Source: Chrysochromulina parva (lineage: Eukaryota > Haptophyta > Prymnesiales > Chrysochromulinaceae). From it: a stretch of 13,260 nucleotides of DNA. Position 1 is the stretch's first letter, and the number at the start of each line of letters is the position of its first letter. A program made the translations under genes and the position numbers. Location of the stretch: the NCBI GenBank assembly GCA_002887195.1, contig PJAB01001619.1:1-13260 (forward strand), read 5' to 3'. The notes under the pieces are model-generated. The model saw only the letters and a list, made by a program, of their open reading frames with translations, ran no database searches and was not told the origin of the DNA. Below are positions 5,857-13,167 of this stretch, piece by piece.

Positions 5857-7803
5857 ATGAAGCCGTTCGAGACGTTCGCGTTTGTCGTCGTGGGACTCGC
5901 TTCGGCTACAGCGCATCCGTGCCGATGGCGCGAGGTGGCTGCAAATGGCACATGGCCATCACCTCGCTTCTCGCACACCGCCGTTGTGTCCGCTGATGGT
6001 CGCTGCATGCTGCTCTTTGGTGGTAACAACTTCGACGCCGTCAACGAGCTCTTCTCCTTCGACGTGAATCGACGCGAGTGGTCACGTATCAAGCCAGAAG
6101 GCGCACCGCCGAGCAAGCGCTATGGCCACGCCGCCGTCGCGACCAACGACGGGCGCATGATCGTCTTCGGTGGGTACAACGGCACGTTCCTTGACGACGT
6201 GCACGAGCTCACCCTCGGCGGGGGCGGCGACGAGCCGCCGCGCTGGCGCTGCGTCGCAACGAGCGGCACGTCTCCCACGCCGCGCGATGGCCACTCGGCG
6301 GTGCTTGCTCCCGACGGAAGGACGGTTCTCGTGTACGGCGGCTTCGACGGCGAGACTCAGCTCGGCGATCTGCATGCGCTCGACATACACACGTTCGCGT
6401 GGGCAGCGATCGATTGCGCGCCGGCCCCCGCCGCGCCCGACGTAGCGCCCGACGGTGCGGCGAGCGACGCGGGCGCTGTCGCGGGCGGCACGCCGCCGCC
6501 GAGATACCAGCACTGTGCGGTGGCGTGTGACGATGGGATGCTCGTCTACGGTGGCTATCTCGCTGGCGGCGCCTTTGGCGACGACCTGTGGCGGCTCACG
6601 CGAAGGGCCACGAGCGAGGGCGGCGGTGCGGCCGACGAGGGTGTGAATTCACAGGGAGGCGACGCTTCTTCAACGGCCGACGAGGGTGTGAATTCACAGC
6701 AAGGTGTGAATTCACAGGGAGGCGACGCTTCTTCAACGGCCACCGCCGCGGCCCAGGCGGCCGAGGATTCCCCACAGGACGTTGTGACGGAGGACATTGG
6801 TGACAAGTCCCCACAGGACGCCGAGGGTGGCGGAGATGGTGGCGGAGCTGGTGGCGGAGATGGTGGCGGAGATGGTGCCGCCGCCGCCGCCGCCGCCGCA
6901 GCCGAAGCGGAGCCAGCGCGCTGGTCTTGGACGCGCGTGCAGACGAGCGGCGACTCGCCCGGGGGCCTCTTCGGACATGCAGGCGCTGTGGATGCTCTCG
7001 GGCGCCTCTGGCTTTCTGGCGGCTTCGGAGAGGGCTCGTTTAGCGGCCGTCTGCATCTCTTCGAGCCCGATCGGCGACACTGGTCGCTCGTGCGCGCGCG
7101 TGGCGCTCTGCCCAGCCCGCGCCACAAGCACACCTTGGTCGCCGTGCCCGCACGCGCCGGGGCGGGCGCCGCGCACGAGGGTGTGAATTCACAGCAAGGT
7201 GTGAATTCACACCTCTTCCTCTTTGGCGGGAACGACTTCGGGCCGACGCGCGGCTTCTTTGAGCTTGACCTCGCCGAAGCGGCTGCCGCCACGCTGAGCG
7301 CGGGCGCACGCGGCGCGGCGCGCGGCGCGGCGCGGCTGCTCGTGGCCCAGCTCCTGCAGTTGTTCACGCTGCTCGCGCTCCTCCTCGCGGCTGGGCTTCG
7401 TCAATTAGGGTTGATGAGCGCCGCCACGACGGCGCTCATACTCCCCGCGGCCGCCGTCTGCCTCGTCGCCGCCGAGGCGCTCGCGCCGCGACCTGGCGCG
7501 CTCCTCGGCCGCGTGTGGGCGCTGCGGGTGGGCGGCGCGGCTGCGGCGACGCGTGCCCAGCGCCGTGTCGAGCGCCGTGTCGAGCGCCGTGTCTTCGCGC
7601 GCAGCGCCCTCGCGTCGGCGACGGACGTGGCAGCAGCGCTCGTGGCCGCCAGCTGGGCCGTTCTCCTCGCTGGCGGCGGCGGCCAAGCCAAGTGGAGTAT
7701 GGCCGGGGCAGCGCCCGCGGCCGGTGGCGGCGGCAGGCGCCATGGTGGGCGCAAGGTGTCTGATCGTGTGGCTGCCGAGCTGGCGACGTTGAGTGGGGAT
7801 TAA
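5857..7803 (+). CDS. Secreted/membrane kelch-repeat protein
   Basis: The 648-residue frame starts at the ATG at 5857, which opens a signal peptide (MKPFETFAFVVVGLASATAH). Six kelch blades follow, each marked by an aromatic-Gly-Gly or similar pair: FGGNN (54-58), FGGYN (104-108), YGGFD (160-164), YGGYL (231-235), SGGFG (387-391) and FGGND (456-460), with the usual R-x-G-H-A/S and trailing W. Together they make one six-bladed propeller, a binding scaffold. Between blades 4 and 5 lies a low-complexity insert (about 253-354) of palindromic-repeat codons, a Gly/Asp run and nine Ala. After the propeller, residues 494-513, 522-541 and 589-607 are hydrophobic enough to be membrane spans, with an RRVE repeat (569-579) between the last two. 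The likely topology is an extracytoplasmic propeller anchored by the C-terminus. Partner and function are unknown. The signal peptide and blades are firm; the C-terminal spans are less certain because the region is Ala-rich. Confidence 0.88.
   Translation: MKPFETFAFVVVGLASATAHPCRWREVAANGTWPSPRFSHTAVVSADGRCMLLFGGNNFDAVNELFSFDVNRREWSRIKPEGAPPSKRYGHAAVATNDGRMIVFGGYNGTFLDDVHELTLGGGGDEPPRWRCVATSGTSPTPRDGHSAVLAPDGRTVLVYGGFDGETQLGDLHALDIHTFAWAAIDCAPAPAAPDVAPDGAASDAGAVAGGTPPPRYQHCAVACDDGMLVYGGYLAGGAFGDDLWRLTRRATSEGGGAADEGVNSQGGDASSTADEGVNSQQGVNSQGGDASSTATAAAQAAEDSPQDVVTEDIGDKSPQDAEGGGDGGGAGGGDGGGDGAAAAAAAAAEAEPARWSWTRVQTSGDSPGGLFGHAGAVDALGRLWLSGGFGEGSFSGRLHLFEPDRRHWSLVRARGALPSPRHKHTLVAVPARAGAGAAHEGVNSQQGVNSHLFLFGGNDFGPTRGFFELDLAEAAAATLSAGARGAARGAARLLVAQLLQLFTLLALLLAAGLRQLGLMSAATTALILPAAAVCLVAAEALAPRPGALLGRVWALRVGGAAAATRAQRRVERRVERRVFARSALASATDVAAALVAASWAVLLAGGGGQAKWSMAGAAPAAGGGGRRHGGRKVSDRVAAELATLSGD
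6631..6740 (+). repeat. Tandem in-frame repeat carrying three TGTGAATTCACA palindromes
   Basis: Unit 1 (6631-6675) and unit 2 (6676-6738) share the same 45 bases. Unit 2 holds 18 extra bases, CAAGGTGTGAATTCACAG, which duplicate the palindrome. GGTGTGAATTCACAG occurs at 6640-6654, 6685-6699 and 6703-6717. Translated it gives EGVNSQ-type repeats inside the kelch protein. Confidence 0.95.
6829..6900 (+). repeat. GGTGGCGGA / GCC low-complexity tract
   Basis: Imperfect GGTGGCGGA-type 9-mers run into a GCC trinucleotide run. It is in frame and encodes Gly-Asp repeats followed by polyalanine (about 325-349 of the kelch protein). It is typical of slippage in GC-rich genes. Confidence 0.85.
7177..7212 (+). 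repeat. 36-bp copy of the palindromic repeat inside kelch blade 6
   Basis: This stretch is identical to 6682-6717 except for the final base. It adds 12 residues (EGVNSQQGVNSH, 441-452) exactly between AAH and LFLFGG of the last kelch strand. CAC stands at both edges (7174-7176 and 7210-7212), as a short target duplication would leave. It carries two TGTGAATTCACA cores (7199-7210 and 7181-7192). Confidence 0.9.
7561..7593 (+). repeat. 12-bp tandem repeat in kelch C-terminal region
   Basis: CGCCGTGTCGAG is repeated 2.75 times and encodes RRVERRVERRV between the second and third hydrophobic segments. Confidence 0.9.
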
Positions 7804-8049
7804 GAGGCGATGTTGGACCCTCACGAACGAGAGTCGGCGCTACGGCTGATTTTTCGTGGAGCCGAAATAGGCTGGAGAAGGCTGATGACGTCGGTCATTT
7901 CGCCCGCAACTTTTGCATCCCCAAAACTGCAAAACTGTGCTCCATCGAGTGCCGGGAGCGTGCGCTGGGCTGCCCCGCAAAAGCCACCTCCGTGAGCGGT
8001 CGCACCAGAGGATCGCCGACGTCGCCAGCGTAGGCGGCGGGCAGCAGCG

Positions 8050-9102
8050 ATGACGGTCGAGTACGCGGGCGATGACTTCAACGAGCTGACAGCCTTCTTC
8101 CGGTGGCGAGGCACCGTGTTCTCCACGGTACTGTGCAGCCCGGCGATCTGGGTGCTGATGCTGCTGCACTGCACCTTCCTCTATATGCACACGCGGTTGG
8201 ACTTGGACCTGGGGATGATAGTCAAGGGCGCAGCGCCCGACGAAATCTCCACGGTCTCGATAAACCTCCTGATCATCTTCCTGGTGTACTATGGCGGCAA
8301 CTGCTACTCGCGCTACTTCGAGATGTACGAGCAGTGCATGGCGATGGCGGGCGACGTGGCGTGCTGGGTTGGCCTATGTCGCGTCTATTTCCCGCAAGCG
8401 AACGCCGATATCCTGTGGAACCTCAGCAGGCACATGGTCGCGTCGGTGTACTTCTTGTACTTCGAACTGGGCGGTCTCGCGTCCGACGGCGGGCGCGTGA
8501 TCACGGAGGCCGAGTGGTCGGTCCTCTTCCGCAGCAGCCTGATCAGCGAGTCGGAGCGCAAGGTGCTCGAAAAGTACCGCGGCTCGCGCTTCTTCCTCAT
8601 GCAGAGCTGGGCTCTCCGGCTCGCGTCCGAGCAGTGCACCAAGCCGGACACGGCGGCGGGTGCGGACATTATGGCGCTCGAGGACTTCGTGCTCAAGCTG
8701 CGCAAGGACGGGGGTGCGATCTCGAACCTGCTCAAGCAGCCCGAGCCCTTCCCAAGGTACCACCTGCTCATGCTCATGCTCAACCTCAACCTGGTCGTGC
8801 TGGCGTATGCGATGATCGAGGCGAACACGTTCATGTCGATCCCGTGCTACTTTATCGTGTGCTTCGTCTGCCTCGGACTCAAGCAGACCTCGATCTCGCT
8901 CTCGAACCCATTCGGCATGGACGCCGTCGACTTCGAGACCGACGTCTTCATGGCACGCATCATGATCAACACGAAGGAGCTCATCTCGCGCCAAGCGAAC
9001 TACGTTCCCAAGTTGATGCCGCTGCCTGATGACGTGCCACTCACGGAGAACGATCCAGTAGGTAACGGCAGGCGCTACGCCTCCGACGGGCTCGGCGCCT
9101 GA
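8050..9102 (+). CDS. Bestrophin-like anion channel
   Basis: A 350-residue membrane protein from the ATG at 8050. The N-terminus FFRWRGTVFSTVL (16-28) matches the bestrophin opening (R-W-x-G-S-x-Y). Hydrophobic segments are at about 31-47, 69-84, 238-256 and 263-280. The short loop NCYSRYFEMYEQ (84-95) follows the second segment, as in bestrophins where N-x-x-Y-x-R-x-x-E is common. PEPFPRYH (231-238) precedes the third. The best signature is NPFGMDAVDFETDVF (286-300), the conserved NPFG-x-D-x-x-DFE stretch that forms the cytosolic Ca2+-clasp side in animal bestrophins. Such proteins form pentameric Cl-/HCO3- channels, and in algae some sit in thylakoids. No plastid leader is seen here, so the location is open. 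An upstream exon cannot be excluded. Confidence 0.85.
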   Translation: MTVEYAGDDFNELTAFFRWRGTVFSTVLCSPAIWVLMLLHCTFLYMHTRLDLDLGMIVKGAAPDEISTVSINLLIIFLVYYGGNCYSRYFEMYEQCMAMAGDVACWVGLCRVYFPQANADILWNLSRHMVASVYFLYFELGGLASDGGRVITEAEWSVLFRSSLISESERKVLEKYRGSRFFLMQSWALRLASEQCTKPDTAAGADIMALEDFVLKLRKDGGAISNLLKQPEPFPRYHLLMLMLNLNLVVLAYAMIEANTFMSIPCYFIVCFVCLGLKQTSISLSNPFGMDAVDFETDVFMARIMINTKELISRQANYVPKLMPLPDDVPLTENDPVGNGRRYASDGLGA

Positions 9103-9753
9103 GCGGGACGCGCGCGCCCAGCCGTGCCCCTGCCGTGCCCGTGCCATGCCCGTGCCATGCCCGTGCCGCGACACGCGCTGCGCCGGCGGTCGTCAGGCAA
9201 GGGGCTCGTGGGCGCTGTACTGGGCTCATGGGCGCCTCTCCTCGATGATGCAGTTCGAAAGCACTTGGAATGCATGCTGCATGGGGCGCGGGGGCATGCT
9301 CCATGGGAGCGACGACGGGCTGGCTTCGGCTCCAGATGTGCGTGATGCGAGGGGGAGGGCGCGTCCAGGAGATTATGGGAGATGTGGATTTCCATTTCGG
9401 GATTGTACGTCCGCTGCGCGCGCTTGCTCTCGCGCCGCGCAGTGCCCTCCTCCTGTGATGTGTTGTATTCATATGTCACTCATTGCCTCCAGTTTGTCTC
9501 TTGTGTATGCTGTGCATGCGTGTGATCACTAGACGAATCTTCTAACCGAGGATCCCCAACAAGAAGGCACCCGGCCTTGTTCGAAATCGTAAACGGCCAT
9601 GATGGTGTGCGTTGTGGAAAATGAACGAGGTGTGAATGGAGCGAGCTCCTGTGAACGTGTTGGTGATTGAGTACGTTCCTTTGAGTGACATCTGGTGTGA
9701 AGAATGAACGAAACGCCATTCACAGGAGCGTCGTGGCCGGTCTCTTGCTCAAA
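9103..9753. other. Spacer between bestrophin and NSUN2 genes
   Basis: About 650 bases without a supported gene. The left end (9121-9168) is a GC-rich tandem repeat in the likely 3' untranslated region of the bestrophin gene. From about 9450 the composition becomes AT-richer, consistent with 3' ends and the promoter of the next gene. No tRNA or other RNA gene was recognised. Confidence 0.6.
9121..9168. repeat. CCCGTGCCATG-type tandem repeat
   Basis: Four to five imperfect 11-12 base units of CCGTGCC(AT)GC directly after the bestrophin stop. They are probably transcribed but not translated. Confidence 0.7.
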
Positions 9754-10644
9754 ATGCCACGGAGTCGCTCGAGGTCGCTCGGTCGCGCGCGGAAGCGCGC
9801 GCGTGGCGCGCTGCAGTCGCAAAAGGACGAGGGCCTCGTCGACGAGGGCCCTCCCATGACGCGCAACAGAGCGCTCACCGATGCGCTTGCCATGCCCGAC
9901 TGTGATGCGTGGCGGCCAGAGTCCATGTTCAATCTGTACTACAAGCTCATCCGCGTCGTGAAGCTGCACGAGTGGGATGCGTTCCATGGGGCGCTGCGGC
10001 ATCCGCTTCCGGTCACCTTTCGCTTTGTCGCCGACGCAGAGGGCCTCGCGAGTTTCCGCGCCGAGGGCGAGCGGGTGCTCGAGCGGTGGGAGGCGCGAGG
10101 GCTCGGCACGCGCCGCTTTGGCGGGCAGGTGGTCGACGGCTGGAAGCTGCACCTCGACAAGCACGAGCTGCGGGCGGCCGCGGCCGGCAGCGAGGAGGCC
10201 GCGCTGCGCGAATGGCTCATCCGCGGCACCGACGAGGGCAAGCTCGTGCGGCAGGAGGTGGCGTCGATGCTGCCCCCCGTGCTGGTGGACGTGGAGCCTG
10301 AGCACACGGTGCTTGACATGTGCGCGGCACCGGGCTCGAAGACGACGCAGCTCGTCGAGCGCCTCCGCGCCGATGGGCGCGGCGTCGTCGTCGCCAACGA
10401 CGCGTCGCCACTCCGCTGCCACACCCTCGTGAAGCGTACCGCAAGCCTGGGTGCCCGTGCCGCGTCGCTCGTGGTGACGTGCCACTGCGCCCAGCGCATG
10501 CCGCGCCTCCCCGATGGCAGCGGGTATGATCGGATCGTGTGCGACGTGCCCTGCACGGGCGACGGCACCACGCGGAAGCACCCCGAGGTCTTCGCGCGCT
10601 GGGAGCCCGCACTCGCTCTCCGCATGCATCCCCTGCAGCTGCAG
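9754..10644 (+). CDS. NSUN2: NSUN2/Trm4-type tRNA cytosine-5 methyltransferase, exon 1
   Basis: Exon 1 encodes 297 residues from the ATG at 9754; the frame extends further up only to a GTG. A basic RSRSRS/RARKRAR leader (3-18) looks like a nuclear signal. MFNLYYKLIRVVKLHEWDAF (58-77) and LRHPLPVTFRF (81-91) are the N-terminal motif of the NSUN2/Trm4 subfamily. RQEVASMLPPVLVDVEPEH (166-184) leads into the SAM loop DMCAAPGSKTTQL (188-200), the acidic NDAS (215-218), and motif IV DVPCTGDGTTRK (264-275), whose C267 is the product-release cysteine. The exon ends LQLQ at a CAG/GTGAGG donor in phase 0. The enzyme methylates C5 of cytosines in tRNA (positions 34, 48-50 in known members), mainly in the nucleus. 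Confidence 0.93.
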
Positions 10645-10752
10645 GTGAGGAGCCCTGATGGCCTCTGATGGCCTCTGATGAGCTATGATTACCTCCGCAT
10701 GCATCCCCTGCAGCTGCAGGTGAGGAGCCCTGATGGCCTCTGATGGCCTCTG
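10618..10752 (+). repeat. 60-bp direct repeat duplicating the exon 1 end and splice donor
   Basis: 10618-10677 and 10693-10752 are identical over 60 bases, separated by 15. Copy 1 spans the last 27 bases of exon 1 and the first 33 of the intron. Copy 2 lies wholly in the intron and includes an intact second donor GTGAGG at 10720. The unit contains the perfect palindrome CTGCAGCTGCAG. Confidence 0.95.
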
Positions 10753-10899
10753 GTGGCCTCTGATGGCCTCAGATAGCCTCCGACAAACGCTACCGCTTCT
10801 CATTCGCTCATAGAATTGACTTCTCATCGCCTCTCATCGCCTCTCATCGCTTCTTATTGCATGCGGATTGCGTGCCCATGGCCTCTTCGTGTGCCTCAG
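10645..10899 (+). other. NSUN2: NSUN2 intron (255 bp, phase 0)
   Basis: Donor CAG/GTGAGG at 10645 and acceptor GTGCCTCAG/ATC ending at 10899. Splicing joins LQLQ to IALRGLALLNVGG, restoring the conserved helix before the catalytic STCS motif. Without splicing the frame stops at 10668. The intron is largely made of degenerate 10-bp units (GATGGCCTCT and CATCGCCTCT) and contains a second copy of the exon end plus donor. Confidence 0.9.
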
Positions 10900-12093
10900 A
10901 TCGCGCTGCGCGGCTTGGCGCTGCTCAACGTGGGCGGCATCATGTGCTACTCCACGTGCTCTCTCAATCCGATCGAGAATGAGGCCGTCGTGGCAGAGTT
11001 GCTGCGCCGCGCGGGCGGCGCCATTGAGTTGATCGAGGGTGCTGCGGCCAAGGCCACCCAGCTGGCGGGCGGCTGTGCGCCGGGGATGACCCATTGGCAA
11101 GTGTACGATTTCGGGCTGCATGCTCACGCGTCGCTGGCGTCGCTCCGGGCGGACGGCAGCGTGACGGCCGGGCAGCGTCGGCTCTATCGTGCTTCCATGT
11201 GGCCGCCGGCCACGCCTGGCTGGCAGTCGTGGGCTCCACTCGAGCGTTGCGTGCGGCTCCTTCCCCACTGCTCCGACTCGGGCGGCTTCTTCGTCGCACT
11301 CCTTCGCAAGGTCCGACCGCTACCGGAACGGCCGACGCCGGAGTGGCCGCGCCGTGGTGGGCGCGCCGTGGTGGGCGTGGAGGCGGCTCGACACGGCGCC
11401 CTCGGCAGCGACGGAGGCGCGTCTGACGATGATGACGGCGACGACAGCGATGGTGGCGAGGACGCCTGGGCGGAGGGCGGCTGTCCAGATTCTCGAGATT
11501 CTCGTCCTCCGCCCACCGCTTACGCGCCCTCGGCACCATCGCTGTCGTCGTCGGTCTCTCCTCCGCAGCGGTGGCGCCCGGCGCCGGGACGAGCGGTGGC
11601 CGAGGGCTCGGGGCAGTACGCGCCGCTGAGTGCGGACATGGCACCCAAGGTGCACTCCTTTCTACGTGCCCTGTCCACGACGACGTCCGAGCGCCGTCCT
11701 GAGCAGCTCGCGCCTGGGAGCCTGTACGCGCGCACCGCCGCTGCAGCCGCCGTCGTGAGCTTGAGTGAAGGCGCGCGGCGCGTGGTCGCCTCCTCGTCTT
11801 GCATGCAAGGCGTGGTCGCCTCCTCGTCTTGCATGCAAGGCTCGGGGCCCGCGAGCGGCGCCGTTGCAGGCGCTCGAGACGGCGCACAGGGGCCGCAGGG
11901 CAGGAGCGTGCTGCACGTCGTGCATGCGGGCGCGACGGTGCTCACGCAGCGTCGGCGCCGTCGTGACAAGGGCAGCACCGCCATGCACCTTACAGCCGAG
12001 GGGCGCCAGCTGCTGGGGCTGCCACCCGAGCCGCGGCGCGCAGGACGGGCGGCGGCGGGCGGACGGGGCTGGGGTGGCGGAGCAGATGATTAG
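10900..12093 (+). CDS. NSUN2: NSUN2/Trm4-type tRNA cytosine-5 methyltransferase, exon 2
   Basis: Exon 2 encodes the last 397 residues of a protein of about 694 (human NSUN2 is 767). YSTCSLNPIENEAVVAELL contains the nucleophilic cysteine (TCS, residue 317 of the joined protein), which attacks cytosine C6. GMTHWQVYDF follows, as in the subfamily. The middle is a low-complexity Asp/Ser/Pro region (about 11400-11610). The C-terminal NSUN2-specific RNA-binding part is recognisable but weak: HSFLRALSTTT, LYARTAAAAAVVSLSEGARRV and, after a repeat insert, LHVVHAGATVLTQRRRR and MHLTAEGRQLLG. A 30-bp tandem repeat (11781-11840) is inserted in this domain. The stop is TAG at 12091. Confidence 0.9.
   Translation: MALRGLALLNVGGIMCYSTCSLNPIENEAVVAELLRRAGGAIELIEGAAAKATQLAGGCAPGMTHWQVYDFGLHAHASLASLRADGSVTAGQRRLYRASMWPPATPGWQSWAPLERCVRLLPHCSDSGGFFVALLRKVRPLPERPTPEWPRRGGRAVVGVEAARHGALGSDGGASDDDDGDDSDGGEDAWAEGGCPDSRDSRPPPTAYAPSAPSLSSSVSPPQRWRPAPGRAVAEGSGQYAPLSADMAPKVHSFLRALSTTTSERRPEQLAPGSLYARTAAAAAVVSLSEGARRVVASSSCMQGVVASSSCMQGSGPASGAVAGARDGAQGPQGRSVLHVVHAGATVLTQRRRRRDKGSTAMHLTAEGRQLLGLPPEPRRAGRAAAGGRGWGGGADD
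11348..11375 (+). repeat. 14-bp tandem repeat in NSUN2 exon 2
   Basis: CGCGCCGTGGTGGG occurs twice head to tail, with GGCGCGCC (palindromic) at the junction. A 14-base unit is not a multiple of three, so the duplication must have been frame-compensated or the linker tolerates the change. Confidence 0.8.
11781..11840 (+). repeat. Exact 30-bp tandem duplication in NSUN2 exon 2
   Basis: Two identical 30-base copies (11781-11810, 11811-11840) encode VVASSSCMQG twice. Each copy holds the perfect 12-bp palindrome CTTGCATGCAAG. The exact identity implies a recent event. Confidence 0.97.
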
Positions 12094-12622
12094 TCTGCGG
12101 GTGCGGCGTTGGAGAAGTTTGCTTCGATTCGTGGAGCGGGCAGTCCGGGATCGCTGTGCCATGTGGTTGCCAGTGCGTTCTTGTTGGAAAGACTTCGTGC
12201 GTTCGGTTGGTCCTCCTTCGGATGATGACGTAAACTTCAAAGGGTGCGGCTCGCGCGGTGACGGGCGTTGGACAGGAACTTGTATGTCCGCAGACCGTGC
12301 GTTCCGCATCTTCTATAACTTCGACTGCTATCTCTCTAAGTATCTCCCTGATCGACAGTACTTGTAACGGTCGGCATCTCGTTGTGGGCACGAGGATAGT
12401 TACTGCGCATCAAGGTGCAAATGCGGGCAATGCGCGCGGCGGGGCGGGTGGTCACGCGAGCAGAGCGGGCGGGCGGGAGAGTGCCGAACATGCCGCACGC
12501 GTGCACACCCCATCTCACGCTCGGAGGTCGACTCTCGCTGCACCCGGACAGGACCAGCTGCTGCGGAGCGGTGTGGGTAGTGAACTTATCTGCCGGCCGA
12601 ACGTGCTCGTGGTCTGCGATCG
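12094..12622. other. Spacer between NSUN2 and LVIVD genes
   Basis: About 530 bases. Frames are open on both strands because of GC richness, but none resembles a protein family. The left part should hold the NSUN2 3' untranslated region and the right part the LVIVD gene promoter. No TATA box or RNA gene is seen. Confidence 0.6.
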
Positions 12623-12898
12623 ATGGCTCGAGGACTCCTGCACGGGATCGTCGCCGTGACGGCCTCGGCACATTCGCCTGTGCCGCCGCCTTTGACCGTA
12701 GTGCCGCCTCCGCCGCTCCCGCCCCCGCCCGACGACCGCGGATTCAGCCCTCTGCCGGCGCCGCGACCGCCTTCGACGGAGCTCGGACGAGCCCTCCCGA
12801 GCAGCCAGCATGATGGGCGACAGCTCGCGCACTCCACAAGCATCGTGGGCTCCGGGTCGATTGTGGGCAGCGTCACCTCTGCGACCGTTTCGGATTAC
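12623..12898 (+). CDS. LVIVD-repeat secreted protein, exon 1 (5' part)
   Basis: The ATG at 12623 opens a likely signal peptide (MARGLLHGIVAVTASAHS). A Pro-rich linker (PPPLTVVPPPPLPPPPDD, 21-38) follows. The exon ends in IVGSVTSATVSDY, which reads as the closing strand of an LVIVD repeat (compare GSVVSSSLLAG at the end of the next exon). A phase-0 donor GTGCGT sits at 12899. The exon has 92 codons. The gene model is inferred from how well the two pieces join, since exon 1 alone has little homology signal. Confidence 0.55.
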
Positions 12899-13029
12899 GT
12901 GCGTGCGACTCGACCCTGCGCATTGACCTCTGACGCCGCGCCGCGCTCCCACGCCCCTCGAGCTTGCTTGCCCACTTGCACGGCCCCTAATGCCCTCTCG
13001 CGCTCGCGAGTCACGTGCTGTGCACACAG
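12899..13029 (+). other. Predicted LVIVD gene intron (131 bp, phase 0)
   Basis: Donor TAC/GTGCGT at 12899, possible branch sites CATTGAC and CTCTGAC (about 12921-12934), and acceptor TGCACACAG ending at 13029. The exon 1 frame would otherwise run to a stop at 13034-13036 without entering the repeat frame. Confidence 0.6.
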
Positions 13030-13167
13030 CCTATAGCCGTCGCCGTGAGCGGCTCGTACGCATACGTGGCGGGACGTTATTCCAACTCGCTGACGGTGAT
13101 CGACATTAGCAACCCTGCATCTCCAGTTATCCGGGGCAGCGTGGTGTCGTCGTCTCTTCTGGCTGGG
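13030..13167 (+). CDS. LVIVD-repeat protein, one full repeat exon
   Basis: PIAVAVSGSYAYVAG, then SLTVIDISNPASPVIRGS, is an unmistakable LVIVD repeat (PF08309): the V-A-V-S-G strand, Y-A-Y-V-A, and the V-I-D-I-S-N-P signature. LVIVD repeats stack into beta-propellers, usually on the cell surface, with poorly known roles. The exon is 138 bases, 46 codons, close to one repeat. It is bounded by phase-0 sites, with an acceptor ending at 13029 and a donor GTGAGC at 13168. Read through, the frame meets a stop at 13198. The gene continues past the window edge, where further repeats are expected; 13168-13260 would be intron. Confidence 0.75.

Noticed and set aside
6640..6717. GTGTGAATTCACAG read as tiny GT-AG introns
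   Set aside because: Units of 14 to 32 bases are too short for normal splicing and leave the frame open whether removed or kept in the 36-base form.
8103..9029. 308-codon plus-strand frame inside the bestrophin gene
   Set aside because: It is an alternative frame of the bestrophin gene, with no membrane segments or family motif.
8374..9174. 266-codon minus-strand open frame opposite the bestrophin gene
   Set aside because: It is the antisense of a well-supported coding region, with His/Arg/Glu-rich composition typical of a GC-rich shadow.
9529..10827. 432-codon minus-strand frame opposite NSUN2 exon 1
   Set aside because: It is the antisense of NSUN2 and crosses the intron minisatellite, whose repeats give the apparent peptide repeats.
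10964..11887. 307-codon minus-strand Arg-rich frame
   Set aside because: It is a shadow of NSUN2 exon 2, with a composition of a kind GC-rich antisense yields.
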